Source: JAAXGI01 sp963579625 (GTDB lineage: Bacteria; Gemmatimonadota; Gemmatimonadetes; Longimicrobiales; Gaopeijiaceae). Taken from it: 64,000 bases of DNA. Position numbers and translations under genes: made by a program. The notes under the pieces are model-generated. The model was not told the DNA's origin. It searched no databases and saw nothing but the letters and a program-made list of their open reading frames with translations. The stretch lies in NCBI GenBank assembly GCA_963579625.1, contig CAUZHN010000002.1, forward strand, positions 26,593 through 90,592. The letters run 5' to 3'. Below are positions 1 to 8,668 of this stretch, in pieces. Position 1 is the first letter of the stretch. The number at the start of each line of letters is the position of its first letter.

Positions 1-462
1 CGGCTCACTGAGCATGGATCTCTCGTAGACCGTCCCGATGTTCTCTTCGCGGGTCAGTTGACCGGAGTCGAAGGATACACGGAGTCGGCTGCGTCTGGGA
101 TTATGGCGGGAGTTAATCTGGACAGGATTCTTCGAGGGAATAACCCGGCAATCCCTCCGCCCACGACTGTGCTAGGGGGTCTCTTCCGGTATCTTTCTGA
201 AAGTTCTCCAGAGAACTTTCAACCGATGAACTCGAACTGGGGGCTTGTCGATCCGCTGAGCGAACGGGTTCGGGACAAACGAGTGAAGCGGGAACGGCTG
301 GCTTTCCGGGCCAACGAAGACTTTGCCATGTGGCTAGAGACATTCGGGCTCGCGAAACCTGATGGTAGGGGATGGCCGGACCATGAACAGTCATGGCATG
401 GAGATGCCAATCAGGCAGGCAGGGTTGGTGGAGAAGGATTGTCGGAAGGTGGCTTGGCATGA
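1..462 (+). CDS. trmFO: TrmFO, folate-dependent tRNA U54 methyltransferase (C-terminal part)
   Basis: The gene enters from the left edge, so only about 153 C-terminal residues are present. They contain the family signature: a GQLTGVEGYTESAASG stretch (FAD-domain end), then PPTTVLGGL and NFQPMNSNWGL. TrmFO uses methylene-tetrahydrofolate and FADH2 to make ribothymidine at tRNA position 54 in the cytoplasm. The reading frame is open from base 1. Its stop overlaps the xerC start as ATGA, and the order trmFO-xerC-hslV-hslU is a well-known bacterial arrangement, which supports the call. Confidence 0.93.
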   Translation, partial: RLTEHGSLVDRPDVLFAGQLTGVEGYTESAASGIMAGVNLDRILRGNNPAIPPPTTVLGGLFRYLSESSPENFQPMNSNWGLVDPLSERVRDKRVKRERLAFRANEDFAMWLETFGLAKPDGRGWPDHEQSWHGDANQAGRVGGEGLSEGGLA

Positions 463-1364
463 GAGAAGAAATTGAAGCCTTCCTCCGACACCTTCAGGAG
501 GAACGGGAACTTTCTCCCAACACTGTCGCCGCCTATCAGAGGGACCTTGGGGATCTCGAAGCTTTCGTGACCGAATATCTTGGGACCCCGAGTTGGGACT
601 GGTGCCGCGTGGATCGATTGACGCTGCGCAGCTTTCTTGGTTGGTGCCAAGAAAGGATGCTCTCGAAGCGGACGATTGCTAGGAAGCTCTCTGCGGTCCG
701 GACCTTTTTCCGCTTTCTGCACCAGGAGGACGGAATCGCGCTGAACCCGGCGAGAGGGATCCGTTCACCCCGAGGCGAGCGACGCCTACCCGGGCATCTG
801 CCGCGTCGGGGAGTTGACCAAGTCTTCTCTTTGGCCGAGCGGCAGGCTGAGGAGAGTACCTTAGGAGGTGCCCGGTCGCTTCTGGTTATCGAGATCCTGT
901 ACGGAAGCGGACTTCGGCTATCAGAGCTCCATGGGATGAACCTGGAGGAGATTGACCTCAAGGGGCACCAAGTAAGAGTGAGGGGTAAGGGTCGTAAGGA
1001 GCGGGTTGTGCCACTTACTTCATCGGCCCTCCGGGCCCTGAGTCGATACGGTCCAAGACGCGCCGAGATTGTAGGTTCCTCAGAACAGGGACCTTTGCTT
1101 GTGAACCGACGGGGAGAGCGACTCTCACGACGTTCGATCCAGCGGTGCGTGCGTCGGCTGATCCGTGAGGTGGGTGGCGAGGAGGGAGTATCGGTCCACT
1201 CATTACGCCACTCCTTCGCCACTCATCTGTTAGATGCGGGCGCAGATTTGATGGCGGTCAAAGAGTTGCTCGGTCATGCTTCACTGTCCACGACTCAGAT
1301 CTACACCCACACTTCAAGAGAGCGTCTGAGTCAAGTGTACCAGACCGCACACCCCCGTGCGTAA
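459..1364 (+). CDS. xerC: Tyrosine recombinase XerC
   Basis: A 301-residue site-specific recombinase, the normal XerC length. It resolves chromosome dimers at dif with its partner XerD. An N-terminal SAM-like core-binding domain covers about 1-90 and the catalytic domain 110-295. The active-site set is visible: R153 (in YGSGLR), K177, H247, R250 (in HSLRHSFATH), H273 (LLGH) and nucleophile Y282. The ATG at 459 was chosen over an upstream start at 393 because it gives the standard N terminus (MREEIEAFL) and overlaps the trmFO stop by 4 bases. Neighbouring trmFO and hslVU favour XerC over a phage or integron integrase. Confidence 0.92.
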   Translation: MREEIEAFLRHLQEERELSPNTVAAYQRDLGDLEAFVTEYLGTPSWDWCRVDRLTLRSFLGWCQERMLSKRTIARKLSAVRTFFRFLHQEDGIALNPARGIRSPRGERRLPGHLPRRGVDQVFSLAERQAEESTLGGARSLLVIEILYGSGLRLSELHGMNLEEIDLKGHQVRVRGKGRKERVVPLTSSALRALSRYGPRRAEIVGSSEQGPLLVNRRGERLSRRSIQRCVRRLIREVGGEEGVSVHSLRHSFATHLLDAGADLMAVKELLGHASLSTTQIYTHTSRERLSQVYQTAHPRA

Positions 1365-1408
1365 GGCCATCTGGTGACGAGCCCATTTGCCATGAGGGGT
1401 GACTGACG

Positions 1409-1999
1409 ATGACCCAATCGAGCGTTCGTTCGACCACGGTCGTGGCCGTTCGGCGAGGTGATGATGTGGCTATGGGAGCGGATGGCCAGGTCACGATGGG
1501 CGATACCGTGGTGAAAGGGACTGCCACGAAGGTACGGACGCTGAAGAGTGGTCGCATCCTTGCAGGATTTGCGGGGGGGATTGCGGACGCTTTCACCCTC
1601 TTCGAGAACCTGGAAGAGAAGCTCGAGCGGTATCCGGGCAATCTGACCCGAGCTTGTGTAGAACTCGCCAAGGACTGGCGGACCGACCGCTACCTGAGAC
1701 GACTTGATGCACTCCTTGTGGTTGCGGACCATGAGCACCTGTTCATGGTAAGTGGGGATGGGAACGTGCTGGAACCGGATGAAGAAGTTGCGGCGATCGG
1801 TTCAGGAGGATCGTACGCTCTGGCTGCAGCTCGAGCTCTCCGTCTGAGAACCGAACTTACCGCCAGGGAGATCGTGATAGATGCACTTGGGATTGCAGCC
1901 GAGATCTGTATCTATACCAACCGTCAGATCACAGTGCTGGAACTTGGTGACACTACTGAAGTCGAGCCTGTTGAGGCTGGAGACGGAGAAAAGAAGTGA
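1409..1999 (+). CDS. hslV: HslV, peptidase subunit of the HslUV protease
   Basis: A 196-residue N-terminal-nucleophile peptidase of the proteasome beta family, which forms dodecamers capped by HslU and degrades misfolded cytoplasmic proteins. The mature protein should start at Thr9 (TTVVAVRRG), so an eight-residue propeptide (MTQSSVRS) must be removed; many HslV proteins have only the initiator Met before Thr1. GADGQVTMG and the GSGGSYALAAARAL segment near residue 130 are family hallmarks. An intact partner hslU follows immediately, overlapping or separated by 56 bases depending on the hslU start. Confidence 0.95.
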   Translation: MTQSSVRSTTVVAVRRGDDVAMGADGQVTMGDTVVKGTATKVRTLKSGRILAGFAGGIADAFTLFENLEEKLERYPGNLTRACVELAKDWRTDRYLRRLDALLVVADHEHLFMVSGDGNVLEPDEEVAAIGSGGSYALAAARALRLRTELTAREIVIDALGIAAEICIYTNRQITVLELGDTTEVEPVEAGDGEKK

Positions 2000-2055
2000 C
2001 AGCAAGGGAGGCAGCTGCTGCGGTGCAGGTCCGGGAGGTTGGGGAGGGAGGGTGG

Positions 2056-3564
2056 ATGGACGAGCTCACGCCCCGGCAGATCGTAACGGAGCTGGACCGA
2101 TACATCATTAGCCAGGGAGAGGCGAAGAAGGCGGTAGCGATCGCACTCCGAAATCGCTGGCGGAGGCAGCGTGTTCCTGATGAACTTCGGGATGAGATCC
2201 TCCCGAACAACCTCATCTTGATCGGTCCGACCGGAGTGGGAAAAACGGAAGTCGCGCGGCGGCTGGCCCGTCTTGCGGGCGCTCCATTTGTGAAGGTCGA
2301 GGCGTCTAAGTTCACCGAGGTGGGTTACGTTGGCCGCGACGTCGAGTCTATGATTCGTGACCTTGTAGACACGGCGGTGAACCTTGTTCGGGCGGAGCGT
2401 GAAGAGGAGGTGGCGGTGGGGGCGGAGGAGGCGGCGGAGGAGCGGCTTCTGGACCTTCTGCTTCCGCCTCTCAAGCCAGAGAGAGGGGTACAGGTCGAGA
2501 CGGCTCGTCCAGCTCCGAGTGATTCCTCCGGGGGGACCGGCAGCGAGACGCCGAGGCTTGAGGATCCCGTTTTCGTCGTGGGCCCCTCCGGCATTCAACC
2601 TCCGACCACAGATGAAGACCCTGCCATCTCGCAGGCGGCTCAGGCTAAGCCAACTGAGGGCACCCTATCTCTGGAAGATCGTAGGAAACGAACAAGAGAT
2701 AAGCTTCGCACGCTCCTTCTCGCAGGGAAGCTCGACGATCGGTCAGTCGAGGTCGAGGTTCAGCAGACACCAAACTTGGAAGGGATGATGATTCCCATGG
2801 GTGGGGAGGGCATGGACCATAACTTCACGGAAATGCTTCAGGAGATGTTGCCGAAGCGCTCGAAGAAGCGTTCGGTGAAGGTGTCGGAGGCCCGACGGAT
2901 CCTTGTGCAAGAGGAACTGGACCGTCTGGTCGACATGGATGAGGTGGTGAACGAGGCGCTCGACAGAACGGAAGAGACGGGAATCGTATTCTTGGATGAG
3001 ATTGACAAGGTGGTTGGGGAACGTGGGGGGGCCGGTCCGGATGTGAGCCGAGAGGGTGTCCAGCGAGACCTTCTTCCTGTGGTCGAGGGGTCGAATGTCC
3101 AGACCAAGTACGGGTTGGTGAAAACGGACCATATTCTCTTCATCGCCGCAGGAGCCTTCCACGTCTCTAAACCCTCAGACCTCGTGCCGGAGCTGCAGGG
3201 GCGATTCCCTATCAGGGTCGAATTGAAGCCTCTCGGGGAAGCGGATTTCGTCCGAATACTTACAGAGCCTCAGAACGCTCTTGTCCATCAGTACAGGGCG
3301 CTCGTGGAATCTGAGGGCGCAAGGATCGAGTTTTCGGAAGATGGCGTGAGAGAGATTGCTCGGATCGCATTTGAGCTGAATGAGCGGATGGAGAACATTG
3401 GAGCCCGCCGACTCCAGACGGTGATGACCACCCTACTTGAGACGGTTTTATTCGAGCTTCCTGAAGGTGCCGATCAGACCAACTTGGTGGTCGATCGGGC
3501 GTTCGTGTTGCAGAATCTCGCCTCGATAGTCGAGGACGAGGACCTCCGGAGATACATTCTCTGA
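2056..3564 (+). CDS. hslU: HslU, AAA+ unfoldase of the HslUV protease
   Basis: A ClpY-type ATPase that unfolds substrates and feeds them to HslV. The start at 2056 gives the family N terminus (MDELTPRQIVTELD) and sits behind a strong GGGAGGGAGG ribosome site at 2044-2053. An in-frame GTG at 1996 would add 20 residues and overlap hslV, but is less likely. Walker A is GPTGVGKT at 57-64 and Walker B is in GIVFLDEID. At about 502 residues it is some 60 longer than E. coli HslU. The extra length lies in the I-domain, with an acidic and Pro/Ser-rich stretch around residues 140-210. Sensor 2 (GARRLQTVM) and the C-terminal YIL tail that docks into HslV are present. Confidence 0.94.
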   Translation: MDELTPRQIVTELDRYIISQGEAKKAVAIALRNRWRRQRVPDELRDEILPNNLILIGPTGVGKTEVARRLARLAGAPFVKVEASKFTEVGYVGRDVESMIRDLVDTAVNLVRAEREEEVAVGAEEAAEERLLDLLLPPLKPERGVQVETARPAPSDSSGGTGSETPRLEDPVFVVGPSGIQPPTTDEDPAISQAAQAKPTEGTLSLEDRRKRTRDKLRTLLLAGKLDDRSVEVEVQQTPNLEGMMIPMGGEGMDHNFTEMLQEMLPKRSKKRSVKVSEARRILVQEELDRLVDMDEVVNEALDRTEETGIVFLDEIDKVVGERGGAGPDVSREGVQRDLLPVVEGSNVQTKYGLVKTDHILFIAAGAFHVSKPSDLVPELQGRFPIRVELKPLGEADFVRILTEPQNALVHQYRALVESEGARIEFSEDGVREIARIAFELNERMENIGARRLQTVMTTLLETVLFELPEGADQTNLVVDRAFVLQNLASIVEDEDLRRYIL

Positions 3565-3581
3565 CCTCGGGGGAAAGTCCT

Positions 3582-4502
3582 TTGGAGAAAACGGTCCATC
3601 ACTTTCTGACGCTTAGAGACTTGTCCCGGGAAGAACTCCAGGACCTCCTCGAGCGGGCATTGAGACTTAAGGATCGCAGTGAAGGGACAGATCTTCCGCT
3701 GCAGGGGAAGACTCTGGCGATGATCTTCCGTAAGCATTCGACTCGAACTCGTGTCTCGTTCGAAACCGGGATGTTTCAGCTGGGGGGCCACGCGATCTTT
3801 CTTCCCGCTGACGAGACTCACCTGGGGCGTGGGGAACATGCGGAGGACTTGGCCGACACGGCCCGGGTGCTCTCGCGATACGTCGATGGAGTGATGATCC
3901 GGACCTTTGCTCAGAAGGAAGTGGAGGAGCTGGCCAAGCCTGCGTCGGTGCCGGTGATCAATGGTCTCACTGATCTGCTACATCCCTGTCAATTGCTCGC
4001 GGACCTTCTCACGCTGAGAGAGGAGTTTGGGCCGCGCCTTGCCGAATTGCGTGTTGCCTGGATCGGGGATGGCAACAACATGGCCAACTCCTGGATCAAC
4101 GCAGCTGGAATCCTAGGGTTCGAGTTGAGGCTGGCTGTCCCCGAAGGTCACGATCCAAGCGCCGAAATCCTCGCAGCTGCGCAAGTGGAATCCAGTGTAG
4201 AGCTTCTACGTGACCCGATAGAGGCAGTGCACGGAGCCCACGTGGTCTGCACCGACACCTGGATGTCGATGGGACAGGAAGGCGACTCGGAAAGTATCGC
4301 CCGGGCGTTCACTCCGTACCAGGTAACGGCGTCGCTCATGCAAGAAGCAAGTCGGGAGGCTGTTTTCCTCCACTGCCTTCCCGCTCATCGAGGGGAGGAA
4401 GTGACCGCGGAGGTTATCGACGGCTCCCAGTCGCGTGTGTTTGATGAAGCCGAAAATCGCCTGCATGCGCAGAAGGCAGTGCTGCTCAGGCTGATGGGGT
4501 AG
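3582..4502 (+). CDS. argF: Ornithine carbamoyltransferase
   Basis: A 306-residue carbamoyltransferase that makes citrulline from ornithine and carbamoyl phosphate in arginine synthesis. The carbamoyl-phosphate motif STRTR is at 53-57, HPCQLLAD lies in the middle, the ornithine-loop sequence DTWMSMG is near 225, and HCLPAHRG is near 261. The SMG loop and HCLP motif separate it from aspartate carbamoyltransferase. It starts with TTG at 3582 behind GGGGGAAAG, 17 bases after hslU, and its stop abuts the gcvT start. No other arginine genes lie nearby, so it probably rides on a mixed housekeeping transcript. Confidence 0.93.
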   Translation: MEKTVHHFLTLRDLSREELQDLLERALRLKDRSEGTDLPLQGKTLAMIFRKHSTRTRVSFETGMFQLGGHAIFLPADETHLGRGEHAEDLADTARVLSRYVDGVMIRTFAQKEVEELAKPASVPVINGLTDLLHPCQLLADLLTLREEFGPRLAELRVAWIGDGNNMANSWINAAGILGFELRLAVPEGHDPSAEILAAAQVESSVELLRDPIEAVHGAHVVCTDTWMSMGQEGDSESIARAFTPYQVTASLMQEASREAVFLHCLPAHRGEEVTAEVIDGSQSRVFDEAENRLHAQKAVLLRLMG

Positions 4503-5615
4503 ATGACCGAACAGCTACGGACTACACCACTACATGAGGAGCATCTGCGGCTCGGCGGAAAGATGGTCGAGTTCGCCGGGTTCAGTCTTCCGGTGCACTA
4601 CAGCGCGGGGATTTGGGCTGAACACCGGGCCGTGAGAGCTACAGCCGGTGTCTTCGACGTGAGTCACATGGGTGAGTTCGAGATCTCGGGGCCACAGGCG
4701 CTAAAGTTCGTGCAATACCTGACGGTCAACGATCCCACATCGCTGGCAATCGGACGAGCGCAGTACTCGCTGATGAGCAGGGAGGATGGGGGCATCATCG
4801 ACGACCTGCTCGTCTACCGTCTTGACCAGTCCACATTTCTTATGGTCGTGAACGCAGCCAATCGTGAGAAGGATCTTGGTTGGATTCGTTCACATCAGAT
4901 TGAGTTCAACGCCAGTCTGGAGGATCACTCAGAACGTTATGCGCTCGTGGCTCTTCAGGGGCCGCGGGCCGCTCTAATTCTGAGTCGGATGACGGAGGTG
5001 GATCTGAAGGAAATTGGGTCCTTTCACTTCGTTCGGACTCGCATTTCAGGTATCGACATCATCTTGGCAAGAACGGGATACACGGGCGAGGACGGCTTTG
5101 AACTCTACCTTGAAGCGGATCGGGTACGAGAGGTGTGGGTGGACCTGCTGGACGCCGGATCCGCCCTCGGCCTACAACCTGCAGGACTCGGTGCGAGAGA
5201 TATCCTCCGTCTTGAGATGGGTTACCCGCTCTACGGCGCTGACCTTGATGAGGACCGCACTGCGTTCGAAGCAGGACTGGGCTGGGTAGTGAAGCTCGAG
5301 AAGGGGTCGTTTCTAGGCCGGTCCGCGCTTGCCCAGCAGCGCGAGACCGGAGTGTCCCGGAAGCTGGTTGGGATCCGAATGTCAGAAAAGGGGTTCCCAC
5401 GTGCGGGGTATTCCGTGATTGTGGGCGACGAAGTTGTCGGGGCCGTAGTCTCCGGGACGATGAGCCCTTCCCTAGGTGCTGGAATCGCGATGGCGTATCT
5501 CCCCATCGGCCTCACAGAGGTAGGGACTGCTGTCAGTATCCGGATTAGGGGACGGGACTGTCACGGAAACGTTGTAAAAGTTCCGTTTTATAGGAAAGGA
5601 TCGAGAAAGAAATGA
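4503..5615 (+). CDS. gcvT: Aminomethyltransferase, glycine cleavage T protein
   Basis: A 370-residue GcvT, normal length. It transfers the methylene group from aminomethylated H protein to tetrahydrofolate, releasing ammonia. The N-terminal region HYSAGIWAEHRAVRATAGVFDVSHMGE carries the folate-domain motifs (VFDVSHMGE). ARTGYTGEDGFE is the conserved central motif, and GLGARDILRLE follows. The C-terminal barrel ends in KVPFYRK. The ATG directly abuts the argF stop and the stop overlaps the next gene as ATGA. The H and P protein genes are not in the window, and no glycine riboswitch is visible upstream. Confidence 0.94.
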   Translation: MTEQLRTTPLHEEHLRLGGKMVEFAGFSLPVHYSAGIWAEHRAVRATAGVFDVSHMGEFEISGPQALKFVQYLTVNDPTSLAIGRAQYSLMSREDGGIIDDLLVYRLDQSTFLMVVNAANREKDLGWIRSHQIEFNASLEDHSERYALVALQGPRAALILSRMTEVDLKEIGSFHFVRTRISGIDIILARTGYTGEDGFELYLEADRVREVWVDLLDAGSALGLQPAGLGARDILRLEMGYPLYGADLDEDRTAFEAGLGWVVKLEKGSFLGRSALAQQRETGVSRKLVGIRMSEKGFPRAGYSVIVGDEVVGAVVSGTMSPSLGAGIAMAYLPIGLTEVGTAVSIRIRGRDCHGNVVKVPFYRKGSRKK

Positions 5616-6172
5616 GCGGGTCCCTGGAGAACGCGTTGCGCACGGGAGTACTGACGGTCAGCGATCGACTTTCCCGCGGCGAAGGTGAGGATGACAGCGG
5701 CGCGATCATCGTAGCGTGGTGTGGCGAGCACGGGTACACCGTGGCACGAAGGGGAGTGACTGCCGATGGTACCTCCAGTCTTGTCCCGGTCCTCCTCGAC
5801 TGGGCAGACTCAGGCGAGGTGGATTTACTTCTCACGACCGGTGGCACCGGCTTCACGGAGCGTGACTGTACACCGGAGTCCACCAGGGCGGTCATCGACC
5901 GACCCGCAGCAGGGATGGCCGAGTTTCTCCGTCGAAAGGGGGAAGTGTCGACCCTGTTTTCCGTTCTCTCCAGGGGCGAGGTAGGCCTTCGCGGTAAGTG
6001 TCTGATTGTGAATCTCCCTGGGAGCCCCGGAGGGGTCCGAGACGGACTCGAGGCACTGAACCCCCTGCTCGTACATGGTATTTCTCTCCTGCATGGTTGG
6101 CATGACCCTCATCCTCCACACTCCGGCGACCGAAATGAATCGAGTCCTTCCAAGGGTCCGTTGCGTTCATGA
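5612..6172 (+). CDS. MogA/MoaB-family molybdopterin adenylyltransferase
   Basis: A 186-residue MoCF-domain protein that should adenylylate molybdopterin before molybdate insertion. The TTGGTG signature (LLLTTGGTGFTERDCTPES) and the downstream NLPGSPGGVRD motif are characteristic. The family mixes MogA and MoaB, which cannot be separated by eye, so no symbol is given. About 25 extra C-terminal residues (HDPHPPHSGD and onward) are low-complexity and unlikely to be catalytic. It overlaps gcvT and the next gene by four bases each, indicating one transcript. moeA, the next pathway step, lies far away at 51056-52378 on the other strand. Confidence 0.88.
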   Translation: MSGSLENALRTGVLTVSDRLSRGEGEDDSGAIIVAWCGEHGYTVARRGVTADGTSSLVPVLLDWADSGEVDLLLTTGGTGFTERDCTPESTRAVIDRPAAGMAEFLRRKGEVSTLFSVLSRGEVGLRGKCLIVNLPGSPGGVRDGLEALNPLLVHGISLLHGWHDPHPPHSGDRNESSPSKGPLRS

Positions 6173-7806
6173 CCGGCACGATCCTTATCAGCACCCACGG
6201 ACTCCCTATCGCGGGTCGGCTTCGTGAGGCCTTTACTGGTGAGGGGTATGGGGTGGATCTGGTCTCTGATCCGTCACAACTGGAGGGTGAAGACGAGGCG
6301 CTTCTTCTAATACTGACCGGAGACACGAGCGCGGAGCACTGGGTTCGTGAGGCGCACGATCTTCTTGAAATTCCCGTTTTCACTGTCTTCGTAGGTGAAA
6401 ATTCCGTCGCGCGAGGCCGACAGCTCGGAGCGGAGGAGGCGTTCGGGCCGGATCCGGATCCCGACGAGGTGGTGCTACTGGCACACAGAGGTGTCGAACG
6501 GCGGAGACTACAGCAGCTCACCGGAATCGTAGGTGAATCAGAGGCGATGCGGGAGGTACTTGAACGCGTTGTTCAGATCGCTCCTGTGGATTCCACGGCC
6601 CTGATTACCGGTGAGTCTGGGACCGGAAAGGAGTTGATCGCACGAGGTATTCATGCGCTTTCACCTCGACGCCATAGGGCATTTCTGGCGATAAATGTGG
6701 CAGCTCTCTCCGAGACACTTCTGGAGTCGGAGCTCTTCGGACATGAGAAGGGAGCGTTTACCGGAGCGATTGATTCCCGAAAGGGCTTCTTCGAGCTTGC
6801 TGATCGGGGAACCCTGCTCTTGGACGAGATTGGCGAGATGTCCATCTCGACTCAGACGAAGCTGCTTCGTGTTCTGGAGCAGCGTGAGTTCCTGCGGGTA
6901 GGGGGGCAGCAGCCGATACATGTCGACGTTCGTATCATCGCGTCGACGAATCAGGAACTCCGTGATCTAATGCCTGCGGGGCGGTTTCGCCGAGATCTCT
7001 TCTACCGTCTGAATATTCTGGGGATTGTGCTACCACCGCTTCGGCGGAGGCGGGATGATATACCTCGTCTGATAAACCACTTCGTCCGCGAGCTGAGTCT
7101 CCAGCTCGACCGACCCTTCCCGGGGATCTCGGACGAAGCAGTGGAGCTGCTTGTTCGGTATGATTGGCCGGGAAATGTAAGGGAGCTCCGCAATCTCATC
7201 GAGAGTATGGTCGTGCTCGCCCTAAGAAAGCCGATCGGTACGGAGGACATCCCTCGTGAGATCCGGTTTCCAGGTCTGGAAAGAAGCCTCCTTCCAGTAC
7301 CCATCGCTTCTGCGGAAGGCTCGCTCGACGAGCAAAGGGTGCGGGAGGGCAACGATGCGCACCGGGTCCGACCCGAGCTGGAGTTCGTTTTTCGAACACT
7401 TGTAGAGTTGCGAGTGGATATGGACGAACTGCGGCGTGAGTTCGAGGTTTATCGGGGAGGGACTGACAGTCGGCTAGAGGGATCCGCTACCATCCCATTA
7501 GCCATTCCCTCTGTTTCGGGGGGCGATGTGGAGGTGGGGGTGAGGTTGTCAGGGAGCCAGGATCAGGGGCGCATGGGTCCCGATCTTCCCCACACGGAAG
7601 CAGGAGACGAGTTAGCTTTTGACGAGGAAGCCGAACGGGGAGCCGTCGTGTTCCGTCCTGGAATGACCATGGATGACATTGAAAAGGAGGCAATCCGCGC
7701 GGCACTTCGAGAGGTCGATGGCAACCGTCGCAAGGCCGCTAAGAGTCTTGGGATCGGGGAGCGGACCCTGTATCGGAAGATCCAGAAGTACGCGATCGAA
7801 GAGTAG
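6169..7806 (+). CDS. Sigma-54-dependent transcriptional activator with degenerate receiver
   Basis: A 545-residue bacterial enhancer-binding protein. Residues 1-115 look like a response-regulator fold, but the beta-3 strand reads EALLLILTGD with no Asp at the usual phosphorylation site, so it is probably not controlled by phosphotransfer. The AAA+ domain at about 118-355 has Walker A GESGTGKE (148-155), the sigma-54 contact loop GAFTGA (195-200) and Walker B LLLDEIGE. A linker of about 140 residues contains a short coiled-coil-like segment (ELRVDMDELRREFEVYRG). The C terminus is a Fis-type helix-turn-helix (NRRKAAKSLGIGERTLYRKI). No histidine kinase is adjacent. Its target genes cannot be told from the sequence. 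Confidence 0.9.
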   Translation: MTGTILISTHGLPIAGRLREAFTGEGYGVDLVSDPSQLEGEDEALLLILTGDTSAEHWVREAHDLLEIPVFTVFVGENSVARGRQLGAEEAFGPDPDPDEVVLLAHRGVERRRLQQLTGIVGESEAMREVLERVVQIAPVDSTALITGESGTGKELIARGIHALSPRRHRAFLAINVAALSETLLESELFGHEKGAFTGAIDSRKGFFELADRGTLLLDEIGEMSISTQTKLLRVLEQREFLRVGGQQPIHVDVRIIASTNQELRDLMPAGRFRRDLFYRLNILGIVLPPLRRRRDDIPRLINHFVRELSLQLDRPFPGISDEAVELLVRYDWPGNVRELRNLIESMVVLALRKPIGTEDIPREIRFPGLERSLLPVPIASAEGSLDEQRVREGNDAHRVRPELEFVFRTLVELRVDMDELRREFEVYRGGTDSRLEGSATIPLAIPSVSGGDVEVGVRLSGSQDQGRMGPDLPHTEAGDELAFDEEAERGAVVFRPGMTMDDIEKEAIRAALREVDGNRRKAAKSLGIGERTLYRKIQKYAIEE

Positions 7807-8021
7807 GTACTAGTTGAGGGGACCGGTGCAAGATCGCACCCGAGACCTCAGTCTGCCGAAGGGTCCCAAGCCGAACCAGGAGGTCGTCGATCGTTTCGCT
7901 CTCGGCTTAGTCTCGAGAGAGCTATGGGTTCACTGGCGCTCTGTTCTCGGGTATGCTCGGAGAGAGGGGCCCACAGCCGAGGAGGGCGAGCTGGAAAGAA
8001 GCTGTTGCAATCCGACCAGCG

Positions 8022-8654
8022 CTAGGCATCGCTCCCCACCCGGTTGGATGCCGGAACCTGCTGCTGCCCGTCTAAGAATCTGGTGAGTGCCCTCAAGAAA
8101 TTGTCACGCCCCTCACCGGTCTTGGAGGAGAAGGGAATGACCTGATCGGAATCCAAGTCCAGAGAGTGGATCAGGGCCGGGATAGTCTTCATTCGCTTCT
8201 CCCACGACAGCTTGTCGATCTTCGTTATCCCAATCAGTGCGGGGAGCCCAAGTTCCACGAGGTAGTCAAGCATCTTCAGGTCATCGTCAGTCGGATTCCG
8301 TCGGGCGTCCATCAGGTGAACAACGGCGCAAGGCCCGTCACTCCTTGCCAGATAACCCTCGATGAGGGGCTTCCATCCTTCTCGGACGTGATCTGGGACC
8401 TTCGCAAATCCGAAACCGGGAAGGTCGACGAAGAAGAACTGTCCGTTGATTCGATAGAAGTTGAGTCCCTGGGTCTTCCCAGGGGTCCTTGATACATAGG
8501 CCACTCCCTTCTTGGTCCGACCGAGCAACGTGTTGATGAGAGATGACTTGCCCACATTTGAGCGGCCTGAGAACGCGATTTGCGGAAGGTCTCCCGGAAG
8601 GGGAGCGGCGGCATCCATGAGCGTGTCCATAAACTCCACAGTCCCGATTTTCAT
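8022..8654 (-). CDS. engB: EngB/YihA-family ribosome biogenesis GTPase
   Basis: A 210-residue GTPase needed for large-subunit assembly in many bacteria. G1 is GRSNVGKSS, the G2 region contains SRTPGKTQ, G3 is DLPGFGFAKV, and G4 is TKIDK. The DARRNPTDDD segment and the C-terminal SSKTGEG (G5) match the YihA/YsxC subfamily. The ATG at 8652-8654 was preferred over an adjoining GTG. It lies 14 bases downstream of clpX on the same strand, so probably co-transcribed, and faces the sigma-54 activator gene tail to tail across 215 bases. Confidence 0.94.
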   Translation of the reverse strand: MKIGTVEFMDTLMDAAAPLPGDLPQIAFSGRSNVGKSSLINTLLGRTKKGVAYVSRTPGKTQGLNFYRINGQFFFVDLPGFGFAKVPDHVREGWKPLIEGYLARSDGPCAVVHLMDARRNPTDDDLKMLDYLVELGLPALIGITKIDKLSWEKRMKTIPALIHSLDLDSDQVIPFSSKTGEGRDNFLRALTRFLDGQQQVPASNRVGSDA

Positions 8655-8668
8655 CACAAGATTTGGGA

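Noticed and set aside
7814..8086. 90-codon plus-strand frame between the sigma-54 activator and engB
   Set aside because: It overlaps the engB 3' end, has no ribosome site and no recognisable sequence.
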